The notes under the pieces: model-generated | What the model saw: only the letters and a program-made list of their open reading frames with translations | Told to the model about the DNA's origin: nothing | Database searches by the model: none | From: Atopsyche davidsoni | Lineage: Eukaryota; Arthropoda; Insecta; Trichoptera; Hydrobiosidae | Direction of reading: 5' to 3' | Length of the DNA: 64,000 nt | Assembly (NCBI GenBank): GCA_022113835.1 | Contig: JAILWY010000001.1 | Coordinates: 10,106,001 to 10,170,000, forward strand | Position numbers and translations under genes: made by a program | Part shown: positions 13,201 through 26,098 of the stretch, in pieces | Numbering within the stretch: position 1 is the first letter of the stretch | Layout of the letters: every line of letters starts with the position of its first letter

Positions 13201-13871
13201 CCCCACCCCACACCATGCAATCTGTAATAACAGTTAATATGAGCAGAACTGTACAAATGTGCTTGCTGTACCCGCAGTATTGACGGAATGGTTACATTCG
13301 TTGATATAAGCGTCTGCGTTGAAGTTGGTCAGTGGGTTCTGCTGCGTGTACGTACATGCCGTGGCGGTAATAGATGAGTGTAACTTAAAAAAAACGATTT
13401 AATTGTGTAAATCATAGGTTTACCGATTATCCCGCTATAATTCGCTAATATATCACGTGAACTTATCCATTGATATGCGTAGTTCTTAAAAAAACTTGAA
13501 AGCAATATATCCATCGCACTTAGGCCCTAATACATAAAAACCTATAAATTAAAAAATATATAAATTTTATCAAATTCGAAGTGTAATGTACTAAAAAATT
13601 ATATATTTATAAACCTCAAGCCTTTTATCGGGTGGAAAAAGGCTTCTCTATTTTTTACCGTATTGATTATAAATCAATTAAGCTTTTGTCGAAACATAAT
13701 TTATTTTGAGTATAGGATTGTAATTTAAACGAATATACATTTTAAAAACAATTACATAAATATGTTTTGAATTTATTTTTTATAATTTAAAATAGATTTA
13801 TTTATAGTACGATAACGCTCACACTCCAAAGCACAGACACGCCTGCGGTAGGTTTGTAACCAGATACACCC
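10251..13871. other. Non-coding stretch with scattered islands
   Basis: No gene seen. GC-richer blocks lie at about 10430-10620, 11280-11360, 12540-12800 and 13150-13380. The 72-codon frame at 10372-10590 is motif-free. A short (TA)n run occurs near 13016-13031. The remainder is AT-rich. Confidence 0.6.
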
Positions 13872-13889
13872 CAGGTGTTTAAACACCTG
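13872..13889. promoter_or_regulatory. 18-bp perfect palindrome with paired AGGTGT / CAGGTG sites
   Basis: CAGGTGTTTAAACACCTG is its own reverse complement. It contains two inverted AGGTGT cores, the T-box half site, which are also CAGGTG E-boxes of the Snail/Zfh or bHLH type, around TTTAAA. Paired inverted half sites suit dimeric or cooperative binding. The binding role is inferred from known motif preferences. Confidence 0.4.
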
Positions 13890-16159
13890 TTACTGAAACC
13901 CCTTTGGTATGATGCTCAGTTTAATTGTAAATTACACACAATACTACAATTAAAACAGTATTGTATTTCTAAAATAGATCCGTTTTGTCTGACTCTGCAA
14001 TCTGGTATCAATTTAATTTTGTAGCGTTACACAAAATATCTGACTGATATTTTGATAATGGTATTGCAGTAATGGTTTTCTTTTACTTTCCTTTGAATCT
14101 TAGACGTCCGTGCTATCAATATTATAATATAACAGTTACGCAAACAATATTTTTATCAATAATACAAAGCCTTTTTAACTGTTTGATTATATTATTGAAT
14201 AATCAATTACTAAAACTATAAGGACTCGTTTTTTAGTTTCCAACTTTGACTATTTGTATATGTAAGTAATTCTCCGTTGTTCTTTCGTGAAAGTAAATGA
14301 AATTCATCCATTTTAATATCGCATAGGTACTGGCGGGAGTCTGCAGGAGGAATATCAAGACATGAGAAGCATTTTTGCCGGCGATATTAAATAAACAACG
14401 CCCTGTAATAGTCGCCATTACCGCCCCCCTGTAATCATGTCGCCCGTGCTCTCTGCCGGGCGGTGATGGACTGCTTTCGCCATTTTACGTTGAGTTGCTC
14501 TATAAATTTTTACTGCCAAAGAATAAACCGACCCGTCCTTGGTTAGAATATTACAAGGGACCGAGTTGGAAACGTTTTCTTCTATTTTTCTATAATTATA
14601 ATATACATAATGTTAACAAAACAGCGGGACTATTTTTAAACTGTAAACGGATGTTTAAAACCAAGAAACACTTGTTGGTATGTTTATTTTTTTTTTTTTT
14701 CGTCAATTTAAATTTTTTATACATTGGTACAGAAATTTTTATTACATACTTTGTCTTTAGCTGTTTTAAAAAATATAATATAAATGCATTTAATTTATTG
14801 AAACTATTCCAATCATTGTTAAATTAAAAACTCGATATAGCCAATGCTACAAAACTTAAAATATTACCAAAAACCTTTTGTACTATTTATAGACGAATTC
14901 AAGTATTTAAAGGACTTGCAATGGCCATGTTGTAATAATTGTAATCTAGAAACGTCCTTGTGCTCAGGTGGAATCAACTACAGTCAAAACCAATAATAGC
15001 TCTTTGCTTTCATTTTACTTCACCATAGTTACCGAGAAGTCTATCAATTCTCAATTCATAAAAATGAGTCGGCAGAATATTGGTAAATTTTTGTGTCAAT
15101 AATACAATCAGATACGTGTTCAAAGATAATTTATAACCACAAGTCATATTCAGATCAGCAATGGCATCTGGTAGGCACTCGCGTATTTATCTGAAAAAAT
15201 CTGACACCTCAATCGAGTAAAATCGCATTCTCTCAATACTTTTTACGAAATAATATTATTACATATTTATTCCACGACCGCCACTTACTTAACATGAATT
15301 CCGCGCGCACAATGGCTGACCAACATTCAACAAGTATCCTTGATTATTAATGTATTTCTAGAAGTACGTATTGATTTTCAATAATGTTGTGATTGGTAAA
15401 GGCTTTAGTAAATAATGTATGAGGTAAACCTCCCGCATGCAGTATTATGTAGCCACTATTTTATGGTAAAAGCATTAAATCAAGTTTCAAATGTTATAAC
15501 TTCGCCGGAGATGTTATAAAATATTTAATAAATTAAGTGTACACGGGTTTATTTACGGTACAAGAATGGCGCAATTGAATTTTATTATATGATAGTAAAA
15601 CTGACAAAAAGACGAAAAAAGTATAAGCTAAGCTACACAAATTTATCAAAATATTATAGTTGTTGAGTGGTTAAAATTGATAATTTGACAAAAGAAATCG
15701 GCCATTGTCCAAATCTAAATTGTACCCACTTGGTATCTCATATAAGTATTAGTTTAACTGATATTTGCATAACATTTTTATAACTTATAAACCATTTCAA
15801 TTATTTTTTTTATAATATGAGCAAAAGCAAAAGTCCGAAAGCTGCATAACATATATAGTAATGTTCGGCTTACTTCAGAGTACTTACGGCCAGATTCATA
15901 AACTGTCGATATTTATTATATCATCTCGTCATCTCTTTGATTTACAGTAACTTGTGTATTGTTTATATTTAAAATCAGTCCTTAGTTTGTAAAAATGTGA
16001 TGATACATCCTGTTGAATATTTTCGATGTGGTGTTTTGCAAAACAAATATTACTCACACGTGGGAGACAAAGCACAAATATTGCATATTTTTTACTACAT
16101 TAAAAAAAAATTCTACCCCTATCACGTCACAAAAAAACATACAACTGCATTACTTTATT
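13890..16159. other. Non-coding stretch with an island at 14.3-14.56 kb
   Basis: No gene seen. The island at about 14330-14560 contains GTCGCCATTACCGCCCCCC followed by GCCGGGCGGTGATGG, a GC cluster in AT-rich DNA that may be regulatory. The 110-codon frame at 14495-14827 is Phe/Asn/Lys-rich, as expected from AT-rich sequence, and is not credible as a gene. Confidence 0.6.
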
Positions 16160-17400
16160 ATACAACGTTGCGGTTCGACATGGAAGGGTCCGCCTCGTGC
16201 TCGGAGCGCATCCTCAGCTCTGACCGCAGCGCTCAAAAAACTACATCTGGCGTTATTGCTTTTATTTTTTAGTATATTATTTTGAGTTAATGCGGTCGCA
16301 CTTCACTTACAGTTACTGACAGTGCGGTTTGAATCGGACGGAGTGCCCGCCAACCATCACCTGCCTCAACGGGCGTCAGCCGTGAACCAGGCAATCTCGT
16401 GACTCACGGACACTCGCTAGCGATTACGGCTCTAATAGTAGGGACATAAAAGATAATAACTCATCGACGGAGCCGAGAATATTATTGGATTATTGATCCA
16501 CCAGTTATGGTCATGGTGTTAAAGACGCTACTCAATAAAGACGACGTTATGGGGCTGCATATATTTTGAAAAATGTGAACACATGATAAATTAATAAATA
16601 CATTTTTTTTTAAATTTTCTTCTTCATTTTATGTTCGATAATCACGCATTTTTGTAGGGCTGAAAATATGTAGACCATTTGACAGCTGATGGAAGCCATT
16701 ATCTCGGTCGGTTTGCCTAGCGCGACCGACCCGGCCACTTCATCGATTCCCGATGTCCCCCACGCGCTATCAGAAGTGTGCCGAGGGCGTGTTCCACTGT
16801 AGATTACAATAATTTGCCCGACTAATCCCACGAGTTCCGAGTGATTACCGGCGGAGCGCTTCTCGCAACAGGAAGCCATCTCGTCCGCCGCGATCTGTCA
16901 GCCTCTCGTGGACCATTTTCTGGAACAAATCTGAGATAACTCTCGGTTACGAGCTAATGGAGGGGGAGCGGCACGCGGCGCAAGAAGCCGCGGATCGTGG
17001 GACGGGCCGCCTCGATATTAGACACTACCTGCAACGAAATACATTCATTACTCAAACTGCAAATCAATTTCAGTCCCGAAGCACTCGGGTTTGCAGGGAA
17101 ACAAAAAGTACACCGAACGATTGGATTACTTTAAGAGTCGTGAATTATCCGTGCGTCTTACGACACACTTCTCATGTACTCACATGTACATTATAAAAAA
17201 AACATAAACACAGGTCTCGTATACACGGTAAACACGCGATATGGAAGTCGAAGCGTGAATAATTTACTGGAATAATTGCGTTTAATTTTATCGTGTACTT
17301 TTGTTGGGTTCTCGGTCAACTAGGAAACGAGCGATACCCGCGCCTCATCAGTCACTCAACAAAGGCGACTCCGCCATGAAAGCTTCAAGGTGAATCCATT
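16160..17400. promoter_or_regulatory. Extended GC-richer island cluster
   Basis: About 1.2 kb with above-background G+C, divided by an AT-rich gap near 16550-16650. It includes GTGCGGTTTG at about 16322-16331, which contains the Runx core TGCGGTT, and several overlapping short frames on both strands (15997-16272, 16013-16285, 16610-16879 minus, 16957-17196). The frames conflict and none shows a known domain. A composite regulatory region is my preferred reading. Confidence 0.3.
16957..17196 (+). CDS. Candidate small ORF, 79 codons, function unknown
   Basis: The frame begins MEGERHAAQEAADRGTGRLD and is hydrophilic for its first 40 or so residues, then unremarkable. The start context CTAATGG has G at +4 but C at -3. 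No domain, signal peptide or membrane segment is visible. Base composition falls to background in the second half, which argues that only the GC island, not a gene, explains the protein-like first half. A chance frame is more likely than a gene. Confidence 0.1.
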   Translation: MEGERHAAQEAADRGTGRLDIRHYLQRNTFITQTANQFQSRSTRVCRETKSTPNDWITLRVVNYPCVLRHTSHVLTCTL

Positions 17401-18579
17401 TGTTACGTGGACAATGACATATAATTGATTCTTCAGTTTTTGTACAGCAAACTGACGGATCTCTTGAAGAGGTTCACGAATATTTTCTTTAACTGGTTTT
17501 TTATTTTCTCATACTTCTTGTAATTACCTGAGTATTTTAACGGCAGAGTTTATGTTGGAATCAATTACTTGAGTGTATTTTATGGAGTAACTCTTTGAGT
17601 TAATATTTTTACGTTCGTTTGAGGTTTATAGCATGATAAATTAATTTCAGCTGTTTACAGCGAAACGTAAAAAAATACCTGCGTGTACGTGACATCAAAA
17701 TGCTATTAACTGTGTACCGCTAATAACTACTATGGCGGCAACTTTAGTATAAGTTAGGATTGTAGCTTAAGAATACGACTTTTTACTATATATATATTAC
17801 TATTATATTTTTATATATATATTAATGTTCAGAGCCATAATATATAAATAAATATATGTGTGGATTAAATTTAGATATGATTTAAAAAAATAACGAAATG
17901 AGTAAAGTTGGTTTTGTAATATATAATCAACTATATACAGACCCTAGCGTTTATACTCGAAATATCTATCAAAAGTAGTCTGCATTGTGAGGGTTAAATC
18001 GTTACCTGTAAGTATGCTATCGTGATCAATTCCAACTCTTCTCAACTACCTGCCGCTATATTTTCCAATTACCGAGTTTACCGGCTATTAATACAAGATG
18101 GCTCCGGAATTTTCCTGCGGCAGACTTATCCATTTAAGGACGCCTGCGCGCCTCCGAGGAGGTCCGCGGCGCTTTGTTCCCCGATCATAAAAATGCCTGC
18201 CGAGACAGTTCGAGAAATTCAGATCCCGGCGAACGAATCGGCCGCCGCGCTAGTTGAGGACAAATCGAGACGAGCCTTGTTTGTTATACGCTGAATTATT
18301 ATTATTATTGAAGGCAACATTGTACGTGTGCGCTGGATAATTATTGGAAACATCTCTCGCGTAAATAAAAAAACCTGAGACTGGGAGTCTTTACATGCAC
18401 ACAAAACAGCTTAAAAATATCGCATATTATATTTTTTTATTATCTTGTCTTGTTTTTTAGATCATACACAACAAGAATAATTAAAACACAATGAAAACGT
18501 TGTTATATTTTTTTTACTTTATTATTTTCTTTATGATGACTTAAGCAGTCAGTAACAATGCCGATGCAAGTATATTTAG
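17401..18579. other. Non-coding stretch with an island at 18.03-18.3 kb
   Basis: No gene seen. The island at about 18030-18295 contains ACAAGATGGC and CGCCTCCGAGGAGGTCC, and carries conflicting frames on both strands. It ends in a short (ATT)n run near 18296-18310. The flanks are strongly AT-rich, with a TATA-rich stretch at 17785-17865. Confidence 0.6.
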
Positions 18580-18690
18580 ATCCAACGTCAGCAGGGTTCA
18601 CCTATTAGGACGGAGATCAATCTGTGAACTCTGTGTCCAAAGTCGTCAGTTCTAACCGGTGAGCTAACAACCTAACCAAGCTAGAGAAAA
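18575..18690 (-). mobile_element. Degenerate tRNA-derived SINE remnant
   Basis: Read on the minus strand, 18667-18653 gives TTAGCTCACCGGTTA, close to a polymerase III A box. About 30 bases on, 18623-18612 gives AGATTGATCTCC, a decayed B box. The order, spacing and intervening TTGGACACAGAG resemble the tRNA-like head of insect SINEs. The 3' body beyond the head (toward 18540) is not resolvable by eye. It is too diverged to be a functional tRNA. Confidence 0.45.
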
Positions 18691-20820
18691 CCACCTTTGA
18701 TATTAAGTGTTACGTGCCGTAGCGTTCGATGATATTTTCGTTTAGTGCATTTTTATGGTAACCAGATATGAATCTTAAATACATAGTTATTTTTTAGAAA
18801 TTCTGAATATTAGATAATGTTTACATGATGTAAGTTAATGAAATAAGTCAAACATTGCTTGAAAATTCATTATTTTTAGATTCTTAGTAACTGCTGGTAT
18901 ACTGCATTTTATTCATATACGCATTGATAAACTCAATAATTTTTTTCTGTTTCGATTACAATTAATAAACAGTGTGGATTGCTCTCTTCGGACAAGTGTA
19001 AATGAAAAAAAAAACATTTTGCAAAGTACAAAAGCATCTCATATTCATCGCAATGTGTATTATAACCCATTCTCTATCGAGAGGTAAAATATTATAACTC
19101 AGAACTAGAAGCAATTAATTTCAATATTTATCGTTTTAATCGACATTGACATTCACCGGTTATAACAGTAATCATTTATAGTAATTACTCGCGCATATAC
19201 ATATATATTTTTTTAATGATTGTAAATATGTCAGATTTATTTACAAAATCTATGCTTGCAACTGTACGAATAAAAATAAGCACAAATTACTGCGCTTTCT
19301 TAATAAAAAGTAGTTACATTAAAATATAATATAAGTAAGCACACGAATACCTTAGCTATATCTCTCTGCCTTCCTTCCGAGAAATGCCTGGGAGCTCTTG
19401 GCCAGTCGCCCGCGCAAGGACACTCACTGCCTTCTCTCTTTGTGAGAACTCCTATCGCAGTATCATAAACATACCTGTGCATATTTTACTTATCGAATAA
19501 AACGCATATTGTACGGTGCTAGTACATGATACTATCCCGTATCGTTGGGCACGCGGTCACGTCGAAGCATAATGTCGGGAATTCACTAAAGAAGCATTCT
19601 TCATAAGTAACAAAATACCAGATGTGTATCACAAAGCTCCGCGACTATTTAGACTTGTTTATTGGAAAATAAACTAGTTTTTTTTTTATAATCAACCAGC
19701 AGCGGTCTGATGTATCGACTCGTATTTTATTAATTCTGGGCGATTACCGGTCGCTTCGTTAATCGGCGGAGGTTTTAAAAGTTTGGTTCAGACCGCCCGC
19801 CTTGGATTCTGGCCGGAGCCATTTCACTTCTGTTTGCCTTTTAACGGTACCGCAGCAGCTGTCCGACATTAAATAACTATTCCACTGCCATAGCTGTGGG
19901 CATACTCTTCGATCGGACCCCTCGTTACCGAGGATTATGAACAAATATTTTCAAATATCAAAGACCTTGAGCCTTCCTTGAGTATGAAAGTAGTCTTTTC
20001 CCCGTTGGCTCGTTATGTGTCATCACCACGAGCTTTAGCAAGCTTTTTTTTATTACAGTTTCAGTAACAAAAATTGAATTAATTCGATTTTTTTTCTCTA
20101 TTATTCAATTGTCCGCCCTGGGATTACAGGACCGTATCATACGGGGCCGTGTGTGTACGAAGAATTTATTTTGATGTCCACGATTTAACTCCGCAAATTA
20201 ATATAATAAGACCAAGGCTCAAATATACTCCCAGTGGCGTGCAATGGGATTAAAACCTACTCAAACAGGTAATTATCACATTTTTCCCCTCTTACTGTGA
20301 ATGAAGCTGTGAATTTTTGATCTATATAACCTAGGAGCATCCCGTGAATCGTTTGACATGCTGGGAGAACCATCCAATGTTGCTCCGACATCCAAACTCG
20401 ATAACGTCCGCCACTTTGATTTGAAACACCTTACTTTATCTTCATCTCGAAACATCTATACAAAAAAAGTCTATAATTCAATCGTATAAAATATATAACA
20501 AGAATAATCGCCCTGGATCCTGATTGTGTAGTTATTTTGACCAAAGTCAACATTATTAACAACTTTTTACACTTAATATTAGTTAATAAACAGCATACAT
20601 ATTTTGGAAACAATACAGCTTAATAGCAAATTTTTAAGCCTACATAACTTTAAAAATATATATTTTAATTATGAACTTTTTACTGGAAAGTTATGTACTA
20701 AATTTCACCTGCAAGTCAATTATCAATTTTATAAAATAATACTTTTTAAAGAGAAAAAATTTAAGATGATTTATTTTCTTTTCGTTAATTTACAATAGTT
20801 CTTAAGACTGTGCTTACAAT
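18691..20820. other. Non-coding stretch with islands at 19.36-19.47 and 19.74-19.95 kb
   Basis: No gene seen. The second island contains a CAGCTG E-box (19856-19861), a GGTACC and several GC blocks, and may be regulatory. The short 60-64-codon frames on both strands are motif-free. The rest is AT-rich. Confidence 0.6.
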
Positions 20821-20892
20821 GCGGTATGTGGCTATCCCCTGATCCTGTGCGCACGTTGTGGGGCTTACAAGGTGTGGCTGTAGCTTACATAA
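20821..20892. repeat. Dispersed repeat B, copy 1 (with hairpin)
   Basis: This block aligns in the same orientation with 63376-63455. Both share TGGCTATCCCC, a GC hairpin core, GGGGCTT and TAGCTTACAT. The hairpin here is built on GTGCGCAC between CCCC and GGGG. Two copies about 42 kb apart show a dispersed repeat. The family is not identified; the hairpin raises a Helitron-like or SINE-tail possibility. Confidence 0.65.
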
Positions 20893-21905
20893 AATAGATT
20901 TAAAAAAAATTATATTATTAATCTGTAGTAATCTGTAGCAGATATACAATGGCGTCCCCTTTAGACTTCACGGTTGAATTATAATTGTATAATCCGGCGC
21001 TCGCCTCTGACTTCGCGTGGGCGACCCTCCACCGCCGGGCCCTCGCAGAATCCACCGAATCATAGACCACGGAGCGGCCGCCGAGGCCTCGCCTCCGACA
21101 GACTCCCTCGTCATATTGATCTCGTCTGGCCGCTTGTTGCTATGCCACAACTCGCCGTGGAACTCCGCAAGCGATCCTTTTTTCTGTCAGATACGACATC
21201 ACTTTGGCATGTTTAGTTTTTGTTCTGCGTTTTGAGAAATTTTTGTGTTAGTTTGTCTGATACACTCGCAAGATAATCAAAAGACTGATTGAACATGTAA
21301 CTGTCTTATTATATGGCAGTGTTTTTTTTTTTTTGTTTGAATATTCATTAAATCATTTCATAAAGGAAATAATAAAATGCAATTCATATTTATCAACAAT
21401 TTTATTAATAGATTAAATTTAAATAAAAACGTCATCGTAGGTGGTCCATAATCTAACACAACACTTAGATCTGCAATGAATAATAAATAAAACACCTGCA
21501 CGCAGTTATTTTTATATCAAATAACGTGTACAACAAAGGGTGATCTCATTATGTATAAATGTCATCGTGAATGTCACCTTTTCAATAAACTCTTATCGCA
21601 AAAAAATCAATGGCTTTCAAGAACGACTTTAACAAAAAGAAAGATAAAAATTAGCTTTTGATTCGTTTAGTAATGCTGCACTTGTGTCATTAATATCTTT
21701 GAAACCGTACAACATTTATGATCAAAACAAATATCGTTTTCAATAATAAAATTTCATCAAACAAGTGATAAAATTTCTCTCTTTATTGCGGTTAGAAGAG
21801 TAAAAAAGTATGACAAATATTTTTATATTGTTATTAAAACTCATGAAAGCGATAGAAAACTTAAAAAAATACAAAAAATATATTTTAATTAAACTTGCGC
21901 GTGCA

Positions 21906-21910
<5 letters not shown>
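20893..21910. other. Non-coding stretch with a GC island at 20.99-21.18 kb
   Basis: No gene seen. The island at about 20985-21180 has high CpG density and open frames of 60-80 codons in three overlapping phases (20968-21150 minus, 20974-21216 plus, 21017-21235 plus). This is characteristic of GC-rich non-coding DNA. A possible regulatory element. The remainder is AT-rich. Confidence 0.6.

Positions 21911-21998
<88 letters not shown>
21911..21998. repeat. (TA)n microsatellite, about 44 units
   Basis: An uninterrupted TA dinucleotide run of about 88 bp. It lies on the 3' side of the minus-strand SINE remnant at 22.05-22.19 kb and may have grown from that element's simple-repeat tail. Such tracts are hypervariable and prone to assembly length errors. 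Confidence 0.97.
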
Positions 21999-21999
<1 letters not shown>

Positions 22000-22004
<5 letters not shown>

Positions 22005-22195
22005 CTTCAATAGTTTAATACATGCTGATGCAATTCGTGATACTACAACAAAAAGACTTCAGTGTGCATTAGACCCTGAACACGACTGCTATCGCTGTTA
22101 TTTCTGGAACAGACCTTATCCAGGATGGGAACCGAATCCCAAACCTTACGTGACTCACGGACTCCGAACACAGCTAAGAAAAGGTGCTCGCCCAA
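22000..22195 (-). mobile_element. tRNA-derived SINE
   Basis: Read on the minus strand, 22178-22162 gives CTTAGCTGTGTTCGGAG, resembling an A box. Then 22140-22127 gives GGGATTCGGTTCCC, a B box with one deviation (consensus GRTTCGANTCC) that forms the T-stem. The body continues through CAGCGATAGCAGTCGTGTTC toward 22000 and then runs into the (TA)n tract, as SINEs often end in short simple repeats. Only the exact 3' boundary and family name are uncertain. It has no coding capacity and would depend on a LINE for movement. Confidence 0.6.
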
Positions 22196-25100
22196 ACAAT
22201 CATTATTCTCACATGATAATTATAGTACTTTACCTTACGTGATGCTTTTGTTGACCCTGTCTTACGAGAGATTGCACGCTAACAATTACAGTTAGTTTTT
22301 TTTTTATATAAATCGTAACACTTCAGTTTGTACCATATAAGAATTTATAGTATTTGGGGATATTCTTGATATCTTTCTAGAATTGTACTCAGTCCTGAAG
22401 ACGAAAATTTCGTACAATTACAGTTAGTTCGATAACAAAATTACTCAATTTTTTTTCAAGTTTTTCAAAAGTTTCTCGAGACTTATTTGTTTGTGTATTT
22501 GCCATCACTGGCACTTTCCAAAAATGCTGTATGTGATGGTTTGCTTCAGTGGAATGAGTTTAGAAAAGATTACATGGCATTACTTTTACCTACAGAGGCG
22601 TCGAAAGTGGACACGCACCATTAAGCAGTGAGCACCTAATGAAGAGATATCCACCGCCATCACTTGTATCAAGTATCATTAGAGTTCTGATAAATTACCT
22701 TTGTTATAATATACCTACTAACGTGCATGGTAGAAAAATAAAATAGTTGGAAAAATAATAAAATTGTTCTAAACTTACTGGTAAATGTTGAATATATATT
22801 TGAAGATAACATTTTTTTTATGTTAGAATTTAATTTGATGTATATTTTTTAGTATTATTGATTATTTTTCAGAGAAATGTGAATCAGTCGATCAATTAAA
22901 TTCCAACTGCAATAACACGTTTGTTTTAAATGCAAACTATGCCAAATTATTATAGTATATAGAATATCAAAAATCATTCTCGTGTTTGATTTGCATATCT
23001 GTAAGTCGTAAACTTCGATGAAAATTAGTAAATTATATATAATACAATTCATTGCACGTACAGTATTTCGCTACTGTATATAGTATGCACTAATTATGTA
23101 AGAAGAAAGAGACCACGACCAGCGGTTTCTGGATTAGCCGCAGATCGAATCTATTGGTTTTGTTTACAGGTGTAGCAATTTGCAGTTCAATGTAACATTG
23201 TATAGACTCAGAATGAAGAATGGATTTCTTTACATTGATTTTTGGATCGCATTCGAACAATTACATTCGATGAATCTGGGTTCGTGCCTCACGACCGGGC
23301 CACCGGCTTGCCTTCTCCGGCACACCCGCTCGGCTCCATCGTCCCGGCAGAAAGTCCAGCCCGGCTGCAGACACTGACGACTGCACACCACGATCCCCGG
23401 TATCGAGCTTGGATGTTTACATACACCACAGCGAAAAGTCCGCAAACAAAAACTCTATTGTATCTATAGATTTGATACACTTTACAGATTTCTTCAAGCA
23501 GTGTAATCAGGTGTTTCTTTTGTGAGAGAGTACAGTTCGTTTGTGTGCGCAAGAAATGGGCGACGCTATCTGCTGAAATCTAGCCAGGTATTTTTTCAAA
23601 GCTATACAACCTTTGTCTCCTTCGTTTTAATCTGCACCTGACGATTTGCTCCGTCCGTCTCAATCCCACTTAATTCCTAGATTTCTTATCGATATCTGTT
23701 TGTATAGTGTCGTTAAAAAATAATATTTTTTATTTCGCGAATCGTGGTCGTAACCCGGGATACTTATATGATGTATATAGCAACTTTGCTCACAATGCAC
23801 TCCGAACGTCCCCATGTCCCATTAGAACCTACACCTAGGCGACGTGGCCCTTGGCAGTGCAGAGGTCGCCTAATGTATTTATTAGAAAGCACTTGTCCGT
23901 ACCGGCCGTACGTCTTTCCCGGAGGAATCTTCACGAAGTGTTACTATTACTTCTTCTTGCACTTTGTTCCCATCACGATTCCTGCCATCCTTTACGAAAC
24001 ATGACTCATCGGACTTCAGGCATCGATACCCACCGCGGTGGTTGGAACCCAGAATAAAAACTACTACGATGGCGTTTTATATGGCTTCGCTATATCCTTT
24101 AAAAAACCGGCGTCTATAGCTATTTGATGATATTGAATTTAAATGGCGTACAGAATTAAAATTTCTATGGCTTCTGCTATCTAAATTGTTTTCGTTTGTT
24201 CAGTATTATATTTTAGATTATTAAATGAATGCATTATGAAATATATTGACGTTGTATATCTTTATTCATTTTATTTTACATACTATAGGTTTCCATCTTT
24301 CTTGGAATATAATTAACCAAATTATAGCATGCGTCATCGCCCACTAAAATAACACTTGTTCGGACAAAAACAGGCGAAGGGGATAGTTTAAAGATACTTT
24401 TAAATGTTCATTTATTGTAAATTGTTGAATTTATTTATGTGATTATTAATGAAACTGCCATGCATCTTTAATATTGTCAATTTTGTAAAAAAAATATATG
24501 TTATGTAAAAAAAAAACGTTAGTATATTTCACTACCGTGAACAACATTAAATCTCATACTATTTGTGTTTCACAACAATGCGAGCACAGTTTAATTCAAA
24601 ATCAACGCATTAATAATTTTATGGTTCAAGTTGTTGATAATTAATTTAGAAAAAAACTAATTCTAATGACTTTGATATTACATTGTACAGTTTTTTGCTG
24701 TCGTATTTAATGGTATGCAAGCAAAAACAATAATTCTTTCGTTCTGTATGTAAGTACTGCCACTCGCGTGGATCTAGACTCAAACACCCACACTAAATTG
24801 GCTACAGGTTAGGCTGTTTTTATTTTGAACATTGCTATGGTATAATTAATCCATTTCACGTACATTAATCATTTTTACTTATGAGGAACGTACAAAAACA
24901 TTTAGATACTTTTCATAAGAACAACATCCGAACCTGACCCAGTAATCGTTATACCCTGGTAATTTAACATTACTATGGTTCTCAGTCAGTCAACCACGCG
25001 GCAGAGGCCGATATATTTCGACCACCGTGTTTGTCGGCCCACCAAACACGGACACCTCACTAAAACAAATGTCCTGAAGATATATCCCTCTCAATTGACA

Positions 25101-25563
25101 ACTCTGTAATCATTTTCGAAAGTAAATGCAATCGTGTTGGAAGTTCTTATCGAAATTGTGAAACTCATAATATTACTCAAAAAACATTACAAATGACGTG
25201 ATCTAGTGTTTTGCTGACAAAGGCTTAGGGACAAAATTAATATAAATATATTTAATGTATATATATATACTTTATAAAACATAATATATACAAATCATCT
25301 GTTATTAGAAAGTAGATATCGGTAACACAGCCTCCCGGCACCCCATGCCGCCGACCATCACTTTTCTGCCTCAGCCTCCTCGCCGACCCTCGCGCTGTGA
25401 CGCGCCACGCAATCAACAGTCAGCCTTTCCACGAGCTAAAACAATTACATAATCCCGAAGACAGCCGATCGGCAGATATCGTCTAATGATCGGTGATAAG
25501 ATGGCGGGTGTGCAGCGTTTGATCAGCCCGGACGCAGAAAACGCCGCCGGCCAGTCGATTCGC
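22196..25563. other. Non-coding stretch with islands at 23.1-23.47, 23.75-24.06, 24.95-25.09 and 25.32-25.56 kb
   Basis: No gene seen. The 23.1-23.47 kb island carries four mutually overlapping frames on both strands. The 25.32-25.56 kb island contains AAGATGGCGG (25498-25507), a YY1/Pho-type sequence. These blocks are candidate regulatory elements; between them the DNA is AT-rich with many A and T runs. Confidence 0.6.
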
Positions 25564-26098
25564 CAGGGCTGACCAAACCTTTTCACTCGAAAATACGTAC
25601 TAAGATTAGCGCACGGAGAATAATACTAAGCATTTTTTGTACAAGCGAAAACCCGCTATTTTAACTAGCAATACGAAAAAGGTAAATGTCAATCATTCAG
25701 ATTATATTATTTATATAGCAAATTGATAAATTTATAAAATAAGTGGCCTTCAATATTTTGATATAAATGACTCGTGGAAACCACGTGTAATATCATGTAT
25801 TGTAATACAGCGATAACAAGTAAAATCAATTATCACTTTATGTATTAAACGATTTGTGCTATCAGTAAAAAAAAAAATCATATTCAATTATAAGACACAA
25901 ATTTAAATTTGTTTTAGTAGTATGTAGTGTTTTTAATTGTTAAGTATTTAATCATTTATTTGCTAATATTTTGCATGCTTTAAATTTGGTAAATAATGAT
26001 TTCAGGTTTTGAAACTTACATGTCATGCTTCTTTGCAATAAATGACAAGCAGTTTTACTGATTAACTATCGGGCGCGGGTCGCTCTTTGCCACCCCTG
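25564..26098. mobile_element. hAT-like terminal pair (candidate decayed element)
   Basis: CAGGGCTGACCAAACC at 25564 resembles a hAT left terminus. CAGGGGTGGCAAAG, read in reverse from 26098, resembles the matching right terminus. Inverted similarity is limited to roughly the first 10-12 bases. No 8-bp duplication is evident in the flanks, so the two ends may belong to different insertions. The interior of about 500 bp is AT-rich and non-coding. Confidence 0.3.
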
